A stretch of 64,000 bases of DNA. It comes from Gorsachius magnificus. Taxonomy: Eukaryota > Chordata > Aves > Pelecaniformes > Ardeidae. The stretch lies in contig CM067082.1 of assembly GCA_034008185.1 (NCBI GenBank), forward strand, positions 87,481,684 through 87,545,683. Reading direction: 5' to 3'. The notes under the pieces are model-generated. The model searched no databases. It had not been told where the DNA came from and saw nothing but the letters and a program-made list of their open reading frames with translations. Below are positions 61,529-64,000 of this stretch, one piece after another; the stretch's first letter is position 1; the number at the start of each line of letters is the position of its first letter. Both the position numbers and the translations under genes were made by a program.

Positions 61529-61619
61529 TCCTGATTCTCCTTTCACTGTGGCTGTAACTCAAAATAACTCCACTGAAATCATTGCAGTTTCACTAACATA
61601 AAGCTGAGAATCAGACCCA
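61529..61619. repeat. Ancient fold-back (palindromic) repeat
   Basis: Terminal arms CTGATTCTC (61531-61539) and GAGAATCAG (61606-61614) are perfect reverse complements. Internal ATAACTCCACTGAAATCATT followed by GCAGTTTCAC continues the fold imperfectly. Its internal vocabulary (TGTAACTC, AACTCCACTGAA) matches the copy at 29680-29779, so both belong to one repeat family. Confidence 0.6.
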
Positions 61620-63018
61620 TAAATTCTTTATTTGTTACACAAGAGCAGAAAGCATTTGGGACTGATAGACTTCTAATTGTTGCCTCCTTTCCACTTAATC
61701 ATGGCCTAACTTTCTTTAAAAGCATTTTAAAATTTAAAAACAGAGAAAGAAACCTTGTAGTGTTCTTCCAAGGTGAGACCTTATATTGGCAGCCTTTGTC
61801 ATACTGTGAAATTTCATGCCTAGTTAGAAATAACAAAAATAAGAATAATGTTTTTAATGGAAAAGCTAACCAACACATAAGTGTAGCTGTAAGAAGTGAG
61901 AGTGACATTCATATAGTCTGAACTGCCTACATCATTCTGAAATCATATATTTCATTAGGAAAATACAATTATAGCTGTTTTCTCCTTTTTCTTTCCTTCA
62001 GCTTAGCAAAGTACAGGAAGCTAATATCACTGTCTGTGTCCTCCAAACTGAAGCTGCCTTAAAGAAAAGTGGTACTTCAATGAAATAGACTGCTTTCATC
62101 CTTTTAATGATGTGTTTGTTTTAATTTAGTTGTAAGTTCATGCTTCTTTAGGATTCATCTGAATCTTATCCCCCAGCTATATGTGTAATTCAGGCTTCCT
62201 GTTTTAAGGTCATCCTAACACAGAAAATTGTCATTATATTGCATATCAGTATAAGGAGGGATTTTAAAATGTTCATGAGCTTAGTATAGTTGTTCTTATT
62301 TAAAAAGCCAGCTTCTGTGTACTTCCCATGTGGGATCTCTGAATAACATTTGTGTTACTATCTTTGTACAACTCCTAGTGATAGCCTGAGTCAAACATAA
62401 TATGCCAACCATTCCTTTTTTTTTTCTCATGGATTTTCTTTGTTCATCTGAATAATATAGTTATTTTAACTTCTTAATTTATAGTTCCTATAGCATGTGC
62501 ACATTAAAGTACAGTATATGAAACTACTAAAGAAACCGCACCCTAACTTTTAGCTCAGCAAAACTCCATCAGTTGTAAATAGAAGCAGTATTTGGGTGGG
62601 AACATTCTGAGATTTTATTGTTTAACTGTAGTCTCCGCAGGATTCGAAACCACCAGGTCAGTTCTGCAGGTAGGCTTCTCAGGACCTGCATCAGTCAGGT
62701 TTCAAATGTCCTTCACTGCTGCCATATAAGATGTTGGCTGCATTTACACGACTGATCAACCTCTGCACGCATCCACCGCCTGCATTCTTGACATGTAGGA
62801 GCATACTAGGATCTAGATTTAAGCTGAGCTTTAGAGCAGTGAGTGTGGGAAATGGGACAGGCCACAAAGCTTGTGGTGCTCAGAGTCGCTTTGGAACCTG
62901 CTCTTCACTTTGCAGCATAGGCATGGCCTGGGTGTTCAGCGTGCTGTTTAGTGGGCACAGATGACAGCCCAAGGACTGCACACATCACCTGGCATAATGT
63001 CAATGGTCAATCTGTGGT
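61620..63018. other. Gene-free AT-rich stretch
   Basis: No gene is recognised. The sequence becomes less AT-rich after about 62630. Confidence 0.5.
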
Positions 63019-63064
63019 TAGTTACTAAGTCATAACTATAATAGTTACTAAGTCATAACTATAA
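63019..63064 (+). repeat. Perfect 23-bp tandem duplication
   Basis: Two identical 23-bp units, 63019-63041 and 63042-63064, each beginning TAGTTACTAAGTC and ending ATAACTATAA. The absence of any difference between the units points to a recent duplication or an assembly or allelic variant. Confidence 0.95.
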
Positions 63065-64000
63065 TGTAAGGGCACTTGCTCTGGTGGACTTCTGCTTGTC
63101 TTCACTTGCGCCATCTGCTCTAAAACTGGAATTGAGGTGACAAAGTCTTAGCTTGTTGTAAGGACAGCAGCTGGCTTTGAGGGTAGGCACCCAGCTCAGT
63201 TTTCCTTGCACAGGGCTGTGGAAAATTCTTGGCCTCAGCCTGAGAAGAGGAGAGGGCAGACAGTTGGGAAGAAGGGGGAGGACAAAGTTGGTTTGGGTAC
63301 CAGGACAGGAGGCAGCAGGGAGACATTTTTTTAAAAGCTGATCCACTGGCACCATTGAAACCATCTCTGGCACAGGTTTATTTTTTTGCAGTGGAGGAGT
63401 GGTTTGTCCTCTTAACTCCTCACCTTCTGTCTTTTCTTTCCATAATCCTAGATCATGCGTTGCCTGAGCCGGGGACTCTCTCTTTCCTTTATTTGTAAAG
63501 CACACAGCTGACGTGGCTGTTCTCCCTCTTGTAGCCTGCCAAGTACCACTGAATTACAAATAGTGAGAAGCAGAAAGAACGGACAGTTATCGACACTGGG
63601 CTTACAGGGCCACTGGCAGACTTGCTTCCTGCCATTTGGGTAACGGAATCACAATTTCAAAATCAAATATTATTTTCTGTAAGGAAGCCTTTCTTTTCAG
63701 AATCCTTGGCACACAGTGGCCTGAATACTCCTGTCCTAATTCTGGCAAAACTCCAGCAGACATCAAAGTTACTTTTTCCTTAATACAGGTCTGCAGGATT
63801 CTGCTTTTAAGTACAAACATGTCATATGTACGTGGCCTAATTCCCAGAAGTGCTGAGCAGACCCATAGTATGTTGCCAACAAAGGGAGGGGAGAGAACTA
63901 GACAGCTTGAAAAATAGTAGTTAGCAAAATTATTCATGTTGCTTTCATAATTACATTTATAACTGCATCATCATGATGTGATGTGTTGATTAGTATCCTG
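63065..64000. other. Gene-free stretch
   Basis: The region 63070-63510 is GC-richer and holds a 148-codon minus-strand frame, with an overlapping 68-codon frame in another phase. Neither has a recognisable domain, signal peptide or membrane segment. At 63602-63937 frames of 111 and 93 codons oppose each other. Chance frames are the most likely explanation. An untranslated exon cannot be excluded. Confidence 0.4.

Noticed and set aside
63059..63505. 148-codon minus-strand open frame, the longest outside CR1
   Set aside because: No family motif, signal peptide or membrane segment. A second frame is open over part of the same bases, and no splice or promoter context is seen.
1..64000. tRNA, rRNA and CRISPR arrays
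   Set aside because: No cloverleaf with the conserved GGTTCGAATC-type arm, no rRNA-like sequence and no spaced direct-repeat array was found by eye. A covariance-model scan would settle small RNAs.

Overview
The window looks like 64 kb of non-coding DNA from a bird, either intergenic or inside a very large intron. No host protein-coding gene can be supported. The bird assignment rests on CR1 LINE copies with the typical 3' end (tandem ATTCTATG units), on solo and partial class II (ERVK-like) LTR elements of a kind I associate with neoavian genomes, and on AT-rich single-copy DNA carrying few transposons. Nearly all open frames are 60-150 codons, lie on both strands, and show no recognisable domain or codon structure. 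The one exception is the reverse transcriptase frame of a CR1 element.

Layout. 1-6305 is AT-rich DNA with a small GC-richer patch (880-1260) and an A/C-rich tract. 6306-6891 is a plus-strand LTR. 6892-16704 is mostly unremarkable, with an unclassified GC-richer, internally repetitive block near 11.2-11.7 kb. 16705-16814 is a pyrimidine tetranucleotide microsatellite. 17.9-19.0 kb is the most gene-like part of the window: a conserved-looking regulatory block with a paired-homeodomain dimer site, a poly-T tract, then a compact CpG island with a near-consensus CTCF motif. 20-29.7 kb is AT-rich and holds worn CR1 tails and old fold-back repeats. 29.8-30.7 kb is the 5' end of an ERVK-like provirus on the minus strand: LTR, a tRNA-Lys type primer-binding site, and a leader made of ~49-bp tandem units. 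39.87-41.62 kb is a 5'-truncated but well-preserved CR1 LINE on the plus strand, whose RT frame is broken by one in-frame stop. 41.6-56.1 kb is AT-rich unique sequence. 56.17-56.44 kb and 60.86-61.00 kb are short CR1 3' ends. 57.9-58.4 kb is a second conserved-looking, homeodomain-site-rich block. The end of the window carries an old fold-back repeat and a perfect 23-bp tandem duplication.

No cooperating gene set or novel biological system is visible. The parts that deserve follow-up are the CpG island with its CTCF-like site and neighbouring regulatory-looking block, the 58-kb block, the tandem-repeat leader of the ERVK-like element, the inverted LTR pair, and the fold-back repeats. Conservation, transcription and repeat-family names were not computed. 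All family assignments come from reading the sequence and recalling the family hallmarks.
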